Below are positions 23,453 through 36,599 of a stretch of DNA of 64,000 bases, in pieces. Position numbers and translations under genes: made by a program. The notes below the pieces were generated by a model that worked only from the letters and a program-made list of their open reading frames with translations, did not search any database and was not told the origin of the DNA. Where the stretch lies: contig NC_084934.1 in assembly GCF_958298935.1 (NCBI RefSeq), forward strand, positions 9,938,501 to 10,002,500. The letters run 5' to 3'. Numbering within the stretch: position 1 is the stretch's first letter; each line of letters opens with the position of its first letter. Source of the DNA: Phragmites australis (taxonomy: Eukaryota; Streptophyta; Magnoliopsida; Poales; Poaceae).

Positions 23453-24980
23453 GTAAATCATCTCGTGGATACGAGCTGAAATTTGTTCTCTTTAATTAAT
23501 TGCTGATTTGGGGTTCGCTAGTTGATAGGGTAGGAGAAATCTAGGCCTTGCAGTGGCATGTTGGCATTAATACGTTCTTCTTTGGATTTACAGTTAGAAT
23601 ACTAACTGTGATCATCTGAATTTTGGATTCGTAAATGGATCTGTCGATATATGTTTGCTGGATGTCTGCTTGGCACGATAAGAGAGTTTGAGATTTGCAA
23701 TGTCAGTAGTTCATTAGTAGGTTTTTTCATGTTCGGAGCTTATAATCAGTATGGTGCCCATCATCCTTAGTTCCTTACTGCTTGATTATCTTTTGGGAAT
23801 TTTTTTTTGCTAAGTTTAGTTTCTTGGTTTGGAGAATGTAAAGAAGGCCAGGAATATCTGCTGTATTGTGAGATACATTTTTTCCTCAAGGAATATTTAT
23901 CTTTAGTCTGCACCAGAAGAGTTTGGTTAAAGTGGTAGTCATTTATCTTTTTTTTTTTCTATAACTAAAGCTGAGAAGGCCTCTGTTTCATTCGAGAAAC
24001 TTAAAACTTGTATATGTTTCGTTAGGATAATGTGATGAAAAAGCTAAAGGTAACTTGACCTGTCTCGGTATTCTGAAATGCTAGCTGTATCTTTCCCCTG
24101 TCTTTAGGCCTTAGTGGAATTACTATGGTGGATTGCAACTCTTTTATCTGCTGCAATTCGTTTTGGAGTATTAGTAACCTACTCTCATGAATCCGTTTCC
24201 TCCAAGGAGTACTTCATTGAGCTCCTGAATATAAGTGGTGTATGGTGGTTAACTGCTTGTTTGGGATCATAACAGCATGTCAGACTTGCTTTTTTCCTGA
24301 TACTTCGACTGTTCATATGTGAGTAGCACTTGGTATGGTTTTTAGCATATGATAGATATGAACATGTAGGATTTTATCAGAACTTACCTGATGAACTGAA
24401 TATGATCCAATTTTGTGTTCAAATACTCAATTTTGCTGGTAGATTAGTCATTTCGATCAACCATGTCTTGAGTTGTTGCAAATTCAGTATATGTTGCAAA
24501 AACACTCCTTTATGTATTCTCCAATTGATATTATTGTTTACGCGTAAGTTACTTCAATATGGTCTGCTATGCTTGGGTATCCTGAAACATAGAAAGGATC
24601 AAATTATTCAAGTTAACAATGTTCTGCACGTCCACCTGGTATGTAATTGCTTGTTTGTCCTTTTCACAGATTAATTTTGCTACAAGTTCAGTCAGTAGAG
24701 TGCTTTAGAACCCTGAAAGTTTTTCTCTGCCAACATATATGGCTAGCCTACCATTGCATAGGAAGCAGAAATCTTGGTTTCATGGACTTGAAAACTCTGG
24801 AGTTGTAGCTATTCTGAAGTTAATATCCTGTAGTACTCATTGCGCATTGGAGCATATGAGCACTGATTGCCGCTGATGGACATGTAAGAGCAGTATTACA
24901 AACTCCTACCTATGATGTTTCTCCTTACAAAAGCACATCTTGTAAATATGCTGTCTGTACTCTTATGCAGCATATGATGA
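23453..24980 (+). other. Putative intron 3 of the preceding gene
   Basis: T-rich plus-strand sequence with no domain-bearing frame, consistent with intron DNA. The frame at 24330-24674 has no recognised similarity. Confidence 0.35.
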
Positions 24981-27076
24981 CATAATTATCTTTTTTTTTT
25001 CTCAAATACGTAAGAGAGCTGTGTATCATTTATTAGAGAAGAAAGAGTAGAAAAAAACTACACCGGCCCTGACCTTACATGCTTAACATACCCCCCACAA
25101 ACTACAAGAAACAACCGAATAGGAAACTAAGCCCACGAAAGCACCTATGTGATCCCAAAGGATAGCGCCCTTAGCTGCTTGGCCCTTGCAGCACACCACA
25201 AAGTGCCTTCTTCTGTGACTGTTCGCACCACACAAATAATATCTGGAGAGGCTGAATTGAAGATGTAGTCATTGTAGTGCTTTCAAAGCTCCCAAGCAAC
25301 AAGAATGATCAATGAGTCAAGGCCCTTCCTTTGTTGCTTGTCTACCTGCTTGAGCAAACGACTCCACCAACAAGAGAAATCAACATTATGTGATGTTGGG
25401 TGAAGGACGGAGAACCATACTTGTCGGGATATCACACACAAGATAAGATGGTGTTGCATGGTCTCCTCATTTTGATCACAAAGAGGGTAGCGGGGAGGGT
25501 ATGAGAGACCTCGCTTTGCCAACATGTGCGCTGTCCAACACCGATTAAGAAGGGCAAGCCACAAGAAAAACTTGCAATGCAGTGGCGCCCAAGACTTTCA
25601 AACCCATTTCCAAGGAGCAAATCTAATAGTTCCCATGAAGAAAGCTTTGTAGGCCGACCTGCTAGTATAAGTCCCTAAGCTAGTTAGTTTTCAAGTATGC
25701 TGATCCTGCACATCTTGCTATAAAACCACATCTTCCATCAAGTCCCAAACCAACAAATACTCCTCAATAGCCTGAACCGTCAAAGCACCCTTGATATCAG
25801 TGACCCACCGATGATTATCAAGCCATTACGCTATTGTTCATTGATTGATCGTTCTTTTAGGAACTAAAACAATGAGATGAGGGGCCAATTCAACAAGTGT
25901 TTGGCCGTGTAACCATCTATCACTCTAGAACTTGGTGTCCACGCCGGTTCCAACAAGGGTCAAGGTGGCCATATAAAACATAACCCGAGCGTTTGGATGC
26001 ACTTGCACTTGCATACCTGCCCATGGTTGCATAGGATTGGTTTTTTGCAACTATAACCACCTCAAACGAAGAGCCCAACCGAGAGTGGGCAGATCATGGA
26101 TGCCCAGGCCCCCAAAATCAATCGGTTGGCACACTTTTCTCCAAGACACTAAACAGTTATCATCATTAGCTTGTTCTTGCCCTTTCCAAAGAAAACCCTG
26201 TCTCCTCTTATTAATTGCCTTGAGAACCCACTTAGGAAGATCAAGGTCTATCATATGATAAATGGGAATGGATGTGAGCACCACCTTGACCATGATTAAT
26301 CTGCCGGTCCGATTCATCAAGGAGGCCTTCCATCCTAGGAGACAATTCGCCACCTTATCCACAAGGGGTTGCAGCTCCGCCTTGGTTGGTTTTCTAATTG
26401 AAAGTGGCAAACCAAGATAAGTACAAGGGCAATTCTTAACCTCACATGGAAAATTATCACGAATCACTAATAGATGCTCCTCTTGACATTGTTTTGGTGT
26501 CACCAAACACTTGAGCATGTTTGTTTTGAGACCCAAAGCATCACCAAAAATCTAAAGCATATGTTTAATCAGATTAAGATCCTCCACCCGCGGCCGAAGG
26601 AAAAGCATAGCGTCGTCCACATATAGAGATATCCGATGATGGACTCCTCGGGTGGCAAGGGGCTCCAATAGATCATCTTGACAGGCCTACTTGATTAGCG
26701 AGTTCAGAACATCCATGACTAGAATAAAAAGTATGGGGAAAGAGGATCTCCTTGTCGAAGGCCCCGGTGATGCACAATCTCTTCTCTCAGCTCACCATTT
26801 AGAAGCACTCGGGTGGAGGAGGAGGCCAACAAGATACACAACATATCACACCAACGACGACCAAAACCCAAGTGTTGAAGCACCTCCAACAAAAAAAAAG
26901 TCACGAAACCGAATCAAAAGCCTTGGAGATATCCAACTACAGGAGAATGTGAGGTTCCTTTGATTTGTGCAAGATCTTGGCTGTTTGCTGAACAAGAAGA
27001 AAATTGTCCTGTATACATCTCCCTCTGACGAATGCGCTTTTATTAACTGAAACCATGGATGGATGGCACAATTATC
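24981..27076 (-). mobile_element. 5'-truncated L1 LINE with target-site duplication
   Basis: The element body is 24991-27066, read on the minus strand. It ends in a poly(A) tail seen as T10 at 24991-25000. Flanks are cataattatc (24981-24990) and cacaattatc (27067-27076), identical at nine of ten bases. The coding frame begins abruptly just inside the right flank (MVSVNKSAFVRGRCIQDNFL), a typical 5' truncation at the duplication. It lies antisense within the presumed intron of the gene starting at 23040. Confidence 0.85.
25283..27057 (-). pseudogene. LINE reverse transcriptase and zf-RVT relic
   Basis: Moving down the minus strand: RT motifs AFVRGRCIQDNFLLVQQTAK and LDISKAFDSVS (27057-26900), then VLLNGELREEIVHHRGLRQG and DPLSPYFLF (to 26719). 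Then comes the 26536-26051 frame with [20 protein letters not shown] and [18 protein letters not shown]. Last are the zf-RVT residues near CDQNEETMQHHLILCV (25480-25420). Stops near 26945 and 26899, and other frame breaks, make it inactive. The YADD region falls in the damaged 26570-26700 stretch, where HHRISLYVDDAMLFLRPRVE can be read on the minus strand. Confidence 0.85.
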
Positions 27077-27929
27077 AACTGGTGCATTTCATCATGGTAG
27101 TACATCAGAAGTATGATTCCAACTTTAAAGACGAATCATAGTAGTGAATGAAAAGGTAGTGTTCGATTTACTTTGTGCAACTTGTTACACGTCTCATATA
27201 CAATGTTTATTATTTATAGTTTTACAAAAGGATAAACTATTGGTGATAATATTTTGCCACCCACCGAGATTTCCAGTTATAGTTTTGGGAAATTTGGTTA
27301 GACATTTACAAATTCAAATAAAATTTTTGGGGCAATGACAAGAAGATTTTCCAAGGTTGCCTTGTTACCATGCAATTAGAAAACTTCAATAACTGCAAAT
27401 TATTTATGACCTGATTATTTACGATAATGGTGAAGAGGTGGAAAATCAAGAAGGGAAAAATTGGGCATTATAAAATTTCTGAGTTGGTATGTCACATTTT
27501 TCTAACTAAACATTTTTTAATGTGTGTAATATCTAAGAGGGAGCTTGGAGAATGGCATCTCTCAAAGTGCAATGCTCCAGAGCAGCATTTATATCAGTTG
27601 TCCTAAAACTGAACTCTAAGCAATAAAACTTTTGTATCTTTAGCCTATCTAATGGCACTATAAATACATGGCCTGGTTGGCTCCTCTCCAACTCCCACAC
27701 CCGCCACATCCATTATTGATAACAGGTACCACTCTTTTTTACTTATGGTTTAGGATATTAGTTTGGTCTCCAATACATGCCTTTGACCATTGCCTTTTCT
27801 AAGTATTTGTTATCTAAAGTTATTGAAAACCTAATCTTTTAGAATTATTTTTTCATTAATCTATTATATCATTTTAATGTGACAAATCTTAATTTTTTTA
27901 TATATATTAATGGTCAAAGTTATAAAGTT
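27077..27929. other. AT-rich DNA with a TATA-like site
   Basis: No gene was recognised. CTATAAATA at 27658-27666, followed by a C-rich leader (CTCCTCTCCAACTCCCACAC at 27680-27699), looks like a core promoter on the plus strand. No coding sequence follows, because LTR-like DNA starts within about 250 bp. It may be a decapitated promoter. Confidence 0.3.
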
Positions 27930-28913
27930 CGATTGCACACAACCCTAAACGACATCTTGTCAATAAGTCATAAACCGCCGACCTTACAAACTTGTGAATG
28001 AGGTAGGGGGTGCACTTCTTGTAGTCGAATCACACGACACACATAGAGGTTTATACAGGTTAATGTCTCCTTTAGGATAATATCTACATGTTCTTTTTAT
28101 TTTGTATTGATCTCCGAGACTGTTTACAAGGAGGTTTTTGGCTAGCTTGGATAAATCTAAGCCTAGTTGAGAGGCTCCTTGTATGTAGTCATGGAGGGTT
28201 GCTGATGTAGATCGGTAGCACAGAAAGTTTAAGGGCTCAAGACTTCTGTAGGTTTGAATGGATTTCAATTGGCTTGTTCTCCGTAGGGCCCGCTAGCTCC
28301 GTATATATAGTAGGGTCATCATGCCTCCTTTGGACTTCTTTCTTATCATTCTTAGAGATAAACTTTTCTGTTTACGAGATATCCCGGGTACTAGCGAGCA
28401 ATTTTCATACATCTAGGGATTTTCTTTCCAGTCACAGAGATATGCCTTAAGGATATATGAAACCTTACGGTTGATTTATAGTACCCATCGTCAAGCCCCC
28501 CATTAGAACGTGAAATGAGGTTTCGATGGATCAAAAGCTTAGACGGCAAAGATAAACGTTTTGACTGACTGCATCTTCGAGTGGAACTTGGGTCATCGGA
28601 TAGGATGATACATTTAATCGGGATAGTCCTCTGGTCGTCTAGTCGGGATTTTGAATACCTTCGAGTGCTCAGGCAAGCCCTTGAGAAGGTATTCCATCCG
28701 AATAGAAATTCTGAGTGATCCAATAAATATCATCCCAATATTACGAAAGGATGGGGAGAAAAGACTTGTTGCTGACGGAGTTTGAAAATTGAATAATTGC
28801 AACAGAGATTTCGCATAGTATTAAAAAGAATCTTTGCCTAGCAGATGATTATAATAACATTCGGAAATCGTGCGCGTATGGCAGAGTAGTGTGTCGATTT
28901 CTCTGGATTATTA

Positions 28914-29101
28914 CTCCAACTTAGGGTTGGCAACGGGTCGGGTCAGGTTCAGGTGGAGCAAAACCATGCCCAACACAATACCCGCTAGCCTCAACCTGAC
29001 CCGAACCCAAATTACTAAATAGACTAAAACTAAAACACGAACCGAACCTGTCGGGCACTCGTCGGGTTTCAAGCACCCATCGGGTTTGACCTTCTTCCTA
29101 T

Positions 29102-29156
<55 letters not shown>

Positions 29157-29919
29157 CTCCACAGCGCCAACGCCTCCTGCTCCTCCCACCGTGTGCCGAG
29201 CCTCTTGCCCTCTCTTTCCCCAAAATCGACCCAGCCGCCTAGATCTAATGACGATAACACGTTCATTGAGTTCCCGATGTCCAGGTGGCCTAGATCTATC
29301 GTGCCATGTCCTCGACCTCACGCAGCTCTAGGCGGCAACCTATCTTCCATGAGATCTCGACCTCGTGTAGCACTCTCAGCGGTGGCCAATCTTCCCTGAC
29401 CTCGAGCAGCTGCAGCCCGTCTTTCCCGATGACATGCAACAACCAAGCGGCGACCGCATGGTGACGGAGGCGTGGCGTGGGTGCGACGATGGAGTGGGGT
29501 GCGGTGACCGTGCAAGGATAACGCGCGGTGATCATGACGATTGAGGCTTGGCGCGTGGTGGACCGGCGGTGGCGTGTGGAGGTTTGGAGGAAGAGGAATG
29601 GGGTACAGGCACATAGATAGTGGAGGTTTAAGAGGAATGGGGAATGGGGTCCGCGCATGGTCCGGTCATCAGGTGACTTAGGTCTTGGGTGGACCGTGGG
29701 TGTCATAGGGGCTGTCTGAGCCAGGCCACCATCTACTGTTTCGGGTGACTCGATGGGTACCCGCGGGTGAAAATTGAATCCCGAGCCCAACTCGATCCAG
29801 TTTGGGTACTTGACCCGATGGACCTGTGGGCAAAAAATAGAACCCAAATCCGAACCTGTCAAGTGCAGAACCCGTGGGTACCCAAAACCATTGGTCCAAT
29901 TACCACCCCTACTCCAACT
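28914..29919. mobile_element. hAT transposon (990 bp) with perfect 8-bp duplication
   Basis: The element is 28922-29911. The termini are TAGGGTTGGCAACGGGT and, from the other strand, TAGGGGTGGTAATTGGACC, resembling the hAT end TAGGGATG. CTCCAACT is present on both sides (28914-28921 and 29912-29919) without mismatch. Subterminal DNA on both sides is rich in GGGT/ACCC words. No transposase is encoded. The interior at 29160-29700 is GC-rich, unlike the ends, so it may contain captured host DNA. It is inserted in LTR DNA of the surrounding gypsy-type element. Confidence 0.85.
29105..29157. repeat. (CT)n(AT)n microsatellite inside the hAT
   Basis: About 15 CT units run directly into about 11 AT units. 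Confidence 0.95.
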
Positions 29920-30186
29920 GCTCCCGCATGTGTCGAAAGATATTCCAAGCATTAAATGCGACAACACGTTAAAGTAGGAGAACATTACCCTGAGTTGCAC
30001 TTGGGACCATTACTGTGCTAGTCGGGTGCTACCCAGAGCCTTTCTGTCTTTGTATAAAATGAAACTGAGGCAGCCCACACGACGTTTACTTCTTTGGTCA
30101 TCATTTTCCTCGAGCTATCTTCTCTTCCCCATCCAGCTTCATGCCACTAAAAACCCTAAATTTGTCGTCTGCCTCTTCCAAGTGTC

Positions 30187-32818
30187 ATGGGTTGCAAGAA
30201 GATCAATAGCATGGAGAATTCTGCTGCCAACAGCACACTGTCCTGGCTTAGGCAGAGTGCGACGAGATCATTTCCTCCCGCGCCTTGGTCGCATACGCAC
30301 GGGCAGCGGGTGAGACGATCCCCATTTCAGACACCACCTAGACCATCGTATTTCTTGACTTCTTCTACTATGGCTTTTGTTTCCCCCTTCTAGCTTCTTC
30401 CTTCAAGTGCTTAGCTTTTACAGCATTGAGCTCATCCATCTCAACCCCAACGCTATTATCATGCTCAGCGTCTTCGCACATCTATGTAAGGCCTACCTGG
30501 GAGTGCACCCTTCGATTGATCTTTTTTGGCACTTTTACATCCTAAAGGGGTTTTTGGGATGGGTTGCTTGACGACGCCAGATTCTGCCTCTGAGAAGGAA
30601 AGTCAGCAGAGTACATTGGCTTCTTTGCCAAGAGCTCATAGTCGGGGTGGCATAGAAGGTTTTTCTACTGCCAGCCAGGCCCGCCTGAAATCCCGTACCG
30701 AGGTCTTGCACCGATTGTAAGGTTGGTGTGGTCAGAGCCGCCAAAGTCCACCACTATCACTTGGGTACTCATCATCGAGATCCTAGATTTGAAGGAGCGG
30801 AGGTTGACAGCGTGAGATGTCGCTAGGGACTTTATCAAGTGCCGCCTGTGTCCCCTGGGGTTGAGGATTTCTAGCTCTTGGGAATATACGGCTAGGGAGG
30901 ACCCAACCCGAGAACATGAGACAGGTACCAACCTATCCCAACTAGCTATTAGGGGGACCATGGGCATATTTTTCACAGGTCATTCTTGTCCGCATATCTC
31001 TCCACAAACGAGGTGGAACAGAGGACCAAGTTTCTCTTTGACACACCCTCGAGCCAAACCGTGAAAATATCCCGATCCCCATCGTGGAGATGGAGGCCAA
31101 CACTCATGCTAGGATCTTATCAGTAAGCCTCTTGATCCAATTTTTCTTCTTCTTTCCGATTAGTCCTGATCCTAGGTAATGGCTGGCACAGATCTTGAAG
31201 CGACAGGGACACGGGTGGCCTAACTCAAAGGCCGAGAACGCGAGCATCCAAGGCGAGGAGTGAGATGAAGTCGAGTACATGGGCGTCATGGGCGCGAGTG
31301 GACACGAAGGTTGTGAAACCGCATTGTCAGCCTCATCCTCCATCAACGGTGACATGCCGGGTGAATATGAGATCTCAGCAGGTGGTGGCTTGCTGATCGG
31401 CTATACTGTGGTGCTGCCAATTCTGACGCCCAACCCCGTGCTTCCGACCTCGACTGAGGTCCCTGAAGCTTCAACCACGACTCCAACGCCTCAACTCGCC
31501 CTTCTGGTAAGTTCAAACTTCTTGCCAAGCCCTTGTAGCTACGGTAGTTGATTAACTTGTCATGCGGACAGGTGCCGAACCAGGATCATGGAAAGGCAAT
31601 CTTTGGCATGAGCACCTCGGCCGTTATGACATTGCCCATGCTAGGAGCTGTGATCGAGGTGGACGCCCCTCAGAAGCCGTCCAAGAGCGTGGACCCCCCT
31701 CCTTTTCCCGTTCAAACTGTCCTGAGGCTTGATGCAGTCCAGGTATGGTTGTTAACGTGGACACCTTTCTTACGTTCTTAGGAATGCGATTTCTAGCTTT
31801 TTTTTTTCTCACATGGTGCTTGGAGCACTAATGCAACCCTTGAGCCCCAACAACCTCGGATCCAGGAAATTGAATCCTCTAAGGGATGCATGAATGAGTC
31901 CACTAAGCCCCTGGCACCTGCCGAAAAATTCAAAGAGGTGGAGGTTTTGTCACCCGAGGCAGATGCAAACCTAATCCATGGGGTGCCCGACAACATGCGC
32001 TAGAGGGATGTCGTCAGGGGGTCCCAAGCTACAGGTGGCCATGACCCAGAAAGAGTTCATGGGCACCTTCTTCATGTTGAGTGCTTCCCTGCAAGACAGT
32101 CACTTAATTGATGAAACCATAGGTACTGACCTGATGCTTTGTAGTTGGCCTTATCGCGGATGCACAAACTCCACAATGAGGTTCGGCAAGCGAGGGCCCA
32201 GATAGCCAAACTCGAAGTGGGACTTGGCGAGAAGAACCGTCGGTTGGATGAGATGGGCCTGTTACTCTCTTAGGAGGCCTCTGAGAAGGAGGGGATGCGC
32301 TCCGAGTTGGAGAGCAAATCCAAGAGTAAGCCTCCGATATCTTGGAAATGAGAGACCTTGCCTTTTTATTCCAAATTCAATACCTAAATGCGTAGAGCTA
32401 TCGGAGGCATGTGACACCCTAGCCCAGGACAGGGCTTGGTTAAACTCCATACAACAACAACTTGTCGCGGCCTTGGATACGTTCCAGGATGCCCTTGTTG
32501 GACTCAGAATTTAGGTGGAGCCCATGGAGGCTACCAATGCCATCGGACTGGCCGCCCGGGTGACCAAGCTTGTTGAGGTCTTCGGAGGCTTCCAGTCGAA
32601 GGTGGTTGATCATGTCTCGAGCTAGGCCGGTGGGGCGTAGAGGAGGCGGTCTCCTAGGTGCTGGCTATTTCGAAGGTGCACTACTAAGACATTGACACCG
32701 ACATCTTTCAGGCAGACTTCCTGGGGAGATGGATGAGCAGGTGATCCAAAAGGTGGAGGAGATGCTTGGGCTGGCCAAGGGATATGTGGATACGATGACG
32801 TTTGCGTCATCGCCTTAA
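30187..32818 (+). pseudogene. PF04195-family (gypsy-type) gag-region protein relic
   Basis: Pieces in different frames form the usual order. First is a short N-terminus from 30187. Then 30377-30571, with FFLQVLSFYSIELIHLNPNA and IIMLSVFAHLCKAYLGVHPS, is the diagnostic PF04195 core. A Pro/Thr-rich middle follows (31279-31551). Near the end lies a coiled-coil-like stretch (ELSEACDTLAQDRAWLNSIQ near 32400), then EMDEQVIQKVEEMLGLAKGY before the TAA at 32816-32818. Multiple stops and frame changes make it non-functional. Confidence 0.65.
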
Positions 32819-33330
32819 GACTCTTATTCTCTCTAGCCTGTAATAAGAACTTGGTGGTTTGTTAGTACCTTAAGATGTTTATCTTAGGTGGAAAGCATCA
32901 TAGCCTTCATGCACACGCAAACGCGATAATGAACCTTTTCGCAACCCCAAAGTCGCAACCTAGCACTTCATCCCTTCTCATTTGGAATTTGCTTTCAGAG
33001 CATACAAAATGTCGTTTTGAGTTTCCAGTACTAAGTATTTGTTAAGCCCCCGATTGTCTATCTGGGAAGAATGTACTCTTATTGTCTATCCGTATAGGCA
33101 GTCTAGAAGTTAGGAAATGAATAACACAATAAAGTAGGATAAACTCATATTGCCCTTTAGTAGTAGAAAGGTTTTTGTAACCTTGGATGCACACATCGGC
33201 AGGGGTACCCGAATGGTGACTTGCCCCACTGTCAAGCATTAGGATGCGAGGGACAATAACTAAGGCTGAAAAGGGTATTCAGATGACTTTTCGAGCAATA
33301 TGATCTTTATTACTATGAATGTACTCTTAC
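32819..33330 (+). other. Non-coding tail of the gypsy-type element
   Basis: Between the ORF stop and the next MITE fragment. It contains TTAAGCCCCCGATTGTC, which recalls the LTR U3 text at 28490, so a 3' LTR may begin near 33040. No gene is supported. Confidence 0.35.
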
Positions 33331-33440
33331 TGTGTGTTTGGTTGGGTGTACGAGCCCGAGCCTAGATGGGATTGTCCAGGATGAGGCACCGTTCCCACGT
33401 TTGGTTGGTTGAATCGAACCAAACCATCCTGGACGGAGTG
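33331..33440. mobile_element. MITE-like fragment at the CACTA truncation point
   Basis: TGTGTTTGGTTGGGTGTACG begins a roughly 110-bp piece ending AACCAAACCATCCTGGACGG. TTTGGTTGG words at 33337 and 33400 are partly inverted at AACCAAACC (33417-33425). The transposase reading frame of the next element stops abruptly here, so insertion or an insertion-linked deletion truncated it. Confidence 0.4.
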
Positions 33441-36400
33441 GCACCGGAAAAGAGGAACCTTTAACACTTCATAGTCGAGCTCCCAGATCTCCTCTATGAA
33501 TCCGTAGTAGGTCTCCCTATTTCCATTGCAGTCGTAGGCATCTATACGAACACCGCTATTTTGCTTAGCGCTCTTATTATCCTGAACTCTCGTATAAAAT
33601 GTATAGCCATTTATGTCATATCCTTAAAATGTGAGGATTGTAGTTGATGGTCCGTGAGCCAACACAGTCAACTGAGCACACTCTATCTTCTTATACATCA
33701 CCTATCTACGTAACCAGGCACCAAAATGATATCGGTGCTCTCTCGTGATCCAAACATCGGACTTCCCTGGGTTTATGGTGTGTAGCATCTTCTGGTGTTC
33801 TTCGACATATGGGTCCACTACAACTGATTGTTGCAGAACTACGAAATGTGCTTGCGTGAATGAAACGGGGTCGTTAGTGCGGAAAGAATTTGCACCTATC
33901 ATCCCTTTCCCCTGTAGCCCCCTCTCATGGTGAGATACGGGCACACCAATCGATTTGATATTCATATAGTCAACGTAGAAATCAATGACCTCCTTGGTTT
34001 CCCAGCCCTCAGCCATGCAGCCTTCCAACCGATTTCGGTTACGAACATATTTCTTCAGAACTCCCATGAACCTCTCGAAAGGGTACATCTGATGCAGAAA
34101 CATGGGGCCAAGAATCTGCATCTCTATCACAATGTGAACAATGAGATGCACCATGATATCAAAAAACGATGGATGGAACAACACCTCAAGCTGGCATAGA
34201 GTCTCAACCACGTCTTCCTGCAGCTTATCTAGCTTGGTCGGATCGATGGCCTTCTGTGATATCGCATTGAAGAATGAACATAGCTTTATGATTGGGTTTC
34301 GGACCTTCGGCAGCAGAATACCTCTAATTGCAATTGGAAGCATCTGTGTCATTATCACATGACAATCATGAGACTTCATGCCAGTTAATTTCAAATCTTT
34401 CATGGTTACTAGTCTCTTTATGTTGGCGGAGTAACCCGATGGAAGTTTGATTCTATGCAAGCACTTGTACTTTGCAATTTTCTCTGCCTTGCTCATACTG
34501 TAGCTAGTAGGATCAAGATATTTGTCACCTTCTTCCATATCTTCGGGATGTAGATCCTGTTTGAGTTTCAAACATTTTAGATCCTTCCGTGCTTGGAGTG
34601 TATCCTTTGTTTTACCAGGTATGTCTAGTAACGTAACGTACCAATCAAGCTATCACACACATTCTTCTTAATGTGCATGACATCAATTGCGTGTCGAACC
34701 ACCAAATCCGGCCAATAAGCTAAGTCATAAAAAATAGATTTCTTTTTGAACATAGGAGCTCTAAGATTAGATTTCGGAACTGGTGTACTCCCGCGTCCCT
34801 TTCCAAGGATAACCCTAAGTCCCTTTACCATGTCATATACCTGTCTCCTAGTGCGATGCTTAGGAGGTGATCGAGTCTCAACTTTCCCATCAAAAGCTCT
34901 CCTGTTGCTACGGTACGGGTGATTCTTATGAAGAAATTTACGATGTCCTAGGTACACTATTTTTCGGCTATTCTTTAGCCACAAGCTCTCTGTTTCATCC
35001 AAACAATGCACGCAAGCACAATAGCCTTTGACAGTCTGGCCCGATAGGTTGCGAAGGGCTGGCCAATCCTGGATTGTTACGAACAGCATTGCGCGTAGGG
35101 TGAAGTTATCTTGTTTGTATGCATCCCATACCTACACATCATCGTTCCACAGTATTACAGGATCTTCCATTAATGGTTTCAGGTATATATCGATATCATT
35201 GCCAGGTTGCCTCGGCCCTGGTATCAGCACCGGCATCATAATGTACTTCTGTTTCATACATAACCAAGGAGGAAGGTTGTAGATACATAGAGTCATAGGC
35301 CAAGTGCTATGACTACTGCTCATATTGCCGAATGGATTCATCCCATCCGTACTCAACCCAAATCTTATATTCCTCACATCTTCTGCAAAGGGCTCCTTGT
35401 ATTTCCTATCGATGTTTCTCCACTGTGTAGAATCAGCGGGGTGTCTCAGCATTCCATCATCCTTGCGCTCCTCGGCGTGCCACTGCATCAGTTTGGCATG
35501 CCTTTTGTTCGCGAATAAACGCTCCAAACGGGAGACTATAGGAAAATACCACATCACCTTGACGGGAGGCCTTTTATTCTTTCCTTCACCATCGTTATCA
35601 TCACGATCACACTTGTATCGTGATGCACCACAGAAGAGACACACCTCCAAGTCTGCATGCTCTCTGCGATACAACATGCAATCGTTTGGACATGCATGTA
35701 TTTTCTACACTTTCAACCCCAATGGGCACACAACTTGCTTGGCCTGGTACGTATTTTCTGGCAACACATTTCCCTTTGGAAGCAATTTTTTCAAGAACAG
35801 TAATAACTCTGTGAAGCTTTTATCAGACCACCTGTTGCTTGCCTTCAATTGTAGCAGTGAAAGCACGATACGCAACTTTGTGTGCTCCCTCTCATAGCCC
35901 AGGAACAACTGTGTTTTAGAGTCCTCTACCATATGCTAGAAATTTTGAAACTCTCTTTCATTGGTGAAGTTCCCCTCCCCATCACGCAACATCTGCTCTA
36001 GATCATCGGCATCGGCGTCGGTCAACATCTCCTCTAGATCATCATCAACCAACATATCTCCGGTAGGGGGCATATCGATGTATACATCAGTTGGCATATC
36101 GGTGCACAAGTCTTCGTCTTCTCTGCCAATGTATTGCCCTTCCTGTACAATCTCAGCTTCACCGTGCTCGGTCCAACAAGTATAGCCAGGCATAAAGCCC
36201 CTTGTTATCAAGTGGGAATGTATCTGCTGGGTGGTGGAAAACTGCTTCTTGTTCTCGTAATCGACGCATGGATAGCACATGTATTGAGAATGTGTATTTG
36301 ACTTGTGCGTCGCGGCTTGTACCAAGAAACAATCCACGCCGTTCTTGTGCTTTGCACTCACACGTCTCGTATCGTACATCCATCTTCTGTCCATCTACAA

Positions 36401-36562
36401 TTATATCATTATTGTAAATCCAAATTCATAACATCTAGAAAATTTTGCGATCACCAACAAATAAATTACCTCGTCATCTCCTACCGGCATTTGGCCCAGG
36501 TTGGAGGAGCCGCCTTTTGTATGCTTTTGCGTACGCTTCCGATGAGTATTTGTTGGTGCCAT
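33440..36562 (-). pseudogene. CACTA tnp2 transposase, copy 1
   Basis: On the minus strand: ATG at 36562 (MAPTNTHRKR), an intron or gap, then a Transposase-associated domain (36394-35936, MDRRWMYDTRRVSAKHKNGV). The Tnp2 catalytic region follows (35677-34625, with GMNPFGNMSSSHSTW, RQPGNDIDIYLKPLMEDPV and IQDWPALRNLSGQTVKGYCA). Next come DUF4218 (34571-33960, LTGMKSHDCHVIMTQMLPIA) and the first part of DUF4216. An in-frame TAG near 35130 (DDV*VWDAYKQ) is a glutamine codon in copy 2. Another stop is near 35704. The copy is inactive. Confidence 0.9.
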
Positions 36563-36599
36563 CCCTAGAAACTTTCTTTATTATTAAACCCTTTTGTAG

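Larger units (their letters stand above)
27930..33330 (+). mobile_element. Decayed gypsy-type element with PF04195-like ORF
   Basis: LTR-like DNA (about 27930-30060) contains GTCAAGCCCCCCATTAGAA (28491) and a TATA box and leader near 30050 (TTTGTATAAAATGAAACTG). A hAT (28922-29911) interrupts it. Coding relics of the 'putative gypsy type transposon' family (PF04195) follow at 30187-32818. A non-coding tail contains TTAAGCCCCCGATTG (33043). No pol domains are visible, so it is non-autonomous or eroded. The ends are approximate. Confidence 0.5.

Noticed and set aside
29296..30000. 234-codon minus-strand frame
   Set aside because: It crosses the hAT right terminus and target duplication, so it cannot be an ancestral gene; composition suggests chance in GC-rich DNA.
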